Assembly (NCBI GenBank): GCA_035493555.1
Contig: DATJIC010000053.1
Location: forward strand, 1 to 21,625
Origin: CAMLKC01 sp035493555
GTDB lineage: Bacteria > Patescibacteriota > Saccharimonadia > Saccharimonadales > Saccharimonadaceae
Length of the DNA stretch: 21,625 nt
Reading direction: 5' to 3'
The translations under genes and the position numbers were made by a program. Numbering within the stretch: position 1 is the stretch's first letter; each line of letters opens with the position of its first letter. This document shows, in pieces, positions 21,555 through 21,625 of this stretch. The notes beneath the pieces are model-generated. The model worked only from the letters and a program-made list of their open reading frames with translations, did not search any database and was not told the origin of the DNA.

Positions 21555-21625
21555 ATGGGCACTAAAAGGCAAACCGGTTTTACAATTATCGAAGTCATGC
21601 TTTTCCTGGCGATAACAGGAATGCT
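21555..21625 (+). CDS. Prepilin-like protein, N-terminus only (truncated by window end)
   Basis: 23 residues are present. MGTKRQTG then FTIIEVMLFLAITGM: a basic leader, a G8/F9 cleavage site and Glu at +5 (E13), the class III/type IV pilin signature. It is a second pilin, a minor pilin or a pseudopilin; the body lies beyond the window. Confidence 0.85.
   Translation, partial: MGTKRQTGFTIIEVMLFLAITGM

Noticed and set aside
1..21625. Reassigned UGA codon (as in Gracilibacteria/SR1)
   Set aside because: TGA ends several genes at positions where homologues end and does not occur inside the conserved reading frames.
1..21625. CRISPR array, tRNA or rRNA genes
   Set aside because: No regularly spaced direct repeats, cloverleaf-type sequence or conserved rRNA stretch was seen in any gap; no gene-free stretch exceeds about 300 bases.

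Overview
The window looks like core chromosome of a small-genome, monoderm-like bacterium, most likely Candidatus Saccharibacteria (TM7) or a close relative in the Candidate Phyla Radiation. This is an inference from four things: very compact gene packing; a type IV pilus cluster with pilM/N/O-like, pilB, pilT, pilC, pilin and pilD genes but no secretin; a membrane-anchored serine hydrolase of the beta-lactamase/PBP-like fold; and promoters that sit almost on the start codon. TGA ends several genes (3309, 6976, 14271, 15693) and does not interrupt the conserved ones, so the code is standard, not the UGA-glycine code of Gracilibacteria/SR1. No rRNA, tRNA, CRISPR array or insertion sequence was seen.

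Layout. 1-369: 3' end of an RNase J gene, then a terminator. 527-2761: ftsK DNA translocase. 2768-3431: a short foreign-looking segment with a near-consensus promoter, a high-GC orphan ORF and several strong inverted repeats. 3468-5204: rpsF-ssb-rpsR (S6, SSB, S18), then efp. 5231-7692: membrane-anchored serine hydrolase overlapping tlyA (rRNA 2'-O-methyltransferase-like). 7752-8354 (minus): a second high-GC orphan. 8457-9533 (minus): ychF. 9643-10551: SAM-dependent methyltransferase behind a palindromic operator-like site. 10637-13164: a TPR-like membrane protein translationally coupled to a 659-aa surface protein. 13222-19998: pilM-pilN-pilO-like-small TM protein-pilB-pilT-pilC. 20082-20546: a pilin with its own leader and terminator. 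20627-21505: prepilin peptidase. 21555 to the end: the start of a second pilin.

How it fits together. PilD would process the pilins, PilB and PilT would drive extension and retraction through PilC, and PilM/N/O would form the inner-membrane alignment platform. The large surface protein just upstream of pilM is a candidate pilus- or envelope-associated adhesin. If this is an epibiotic saccharibacterium, such a pilus is a plausible tool for finding and holding a host cell. That last point is not shown by the sequence.

Most unusual signals: (1) a recurrent promoter layout in which an extended or near-consensus -10 box lies 6-9 nt before the ATG, predicting leaderless transcripts for the serine hydrolase, ychF, pilM, pilD and the last pilin; (2) two GC-rich orphan genes inserted between housekeeping genes, one flanked by 15-bp inverted repeats and preceded by a 17-bp-arm hairpin; (3) a perfect 14-bp palindrome covering the -10 box of the methyltransferase gene; (4) an exact DnaA-box 9-mer in the rpsF-ssb-rpsR promoter.
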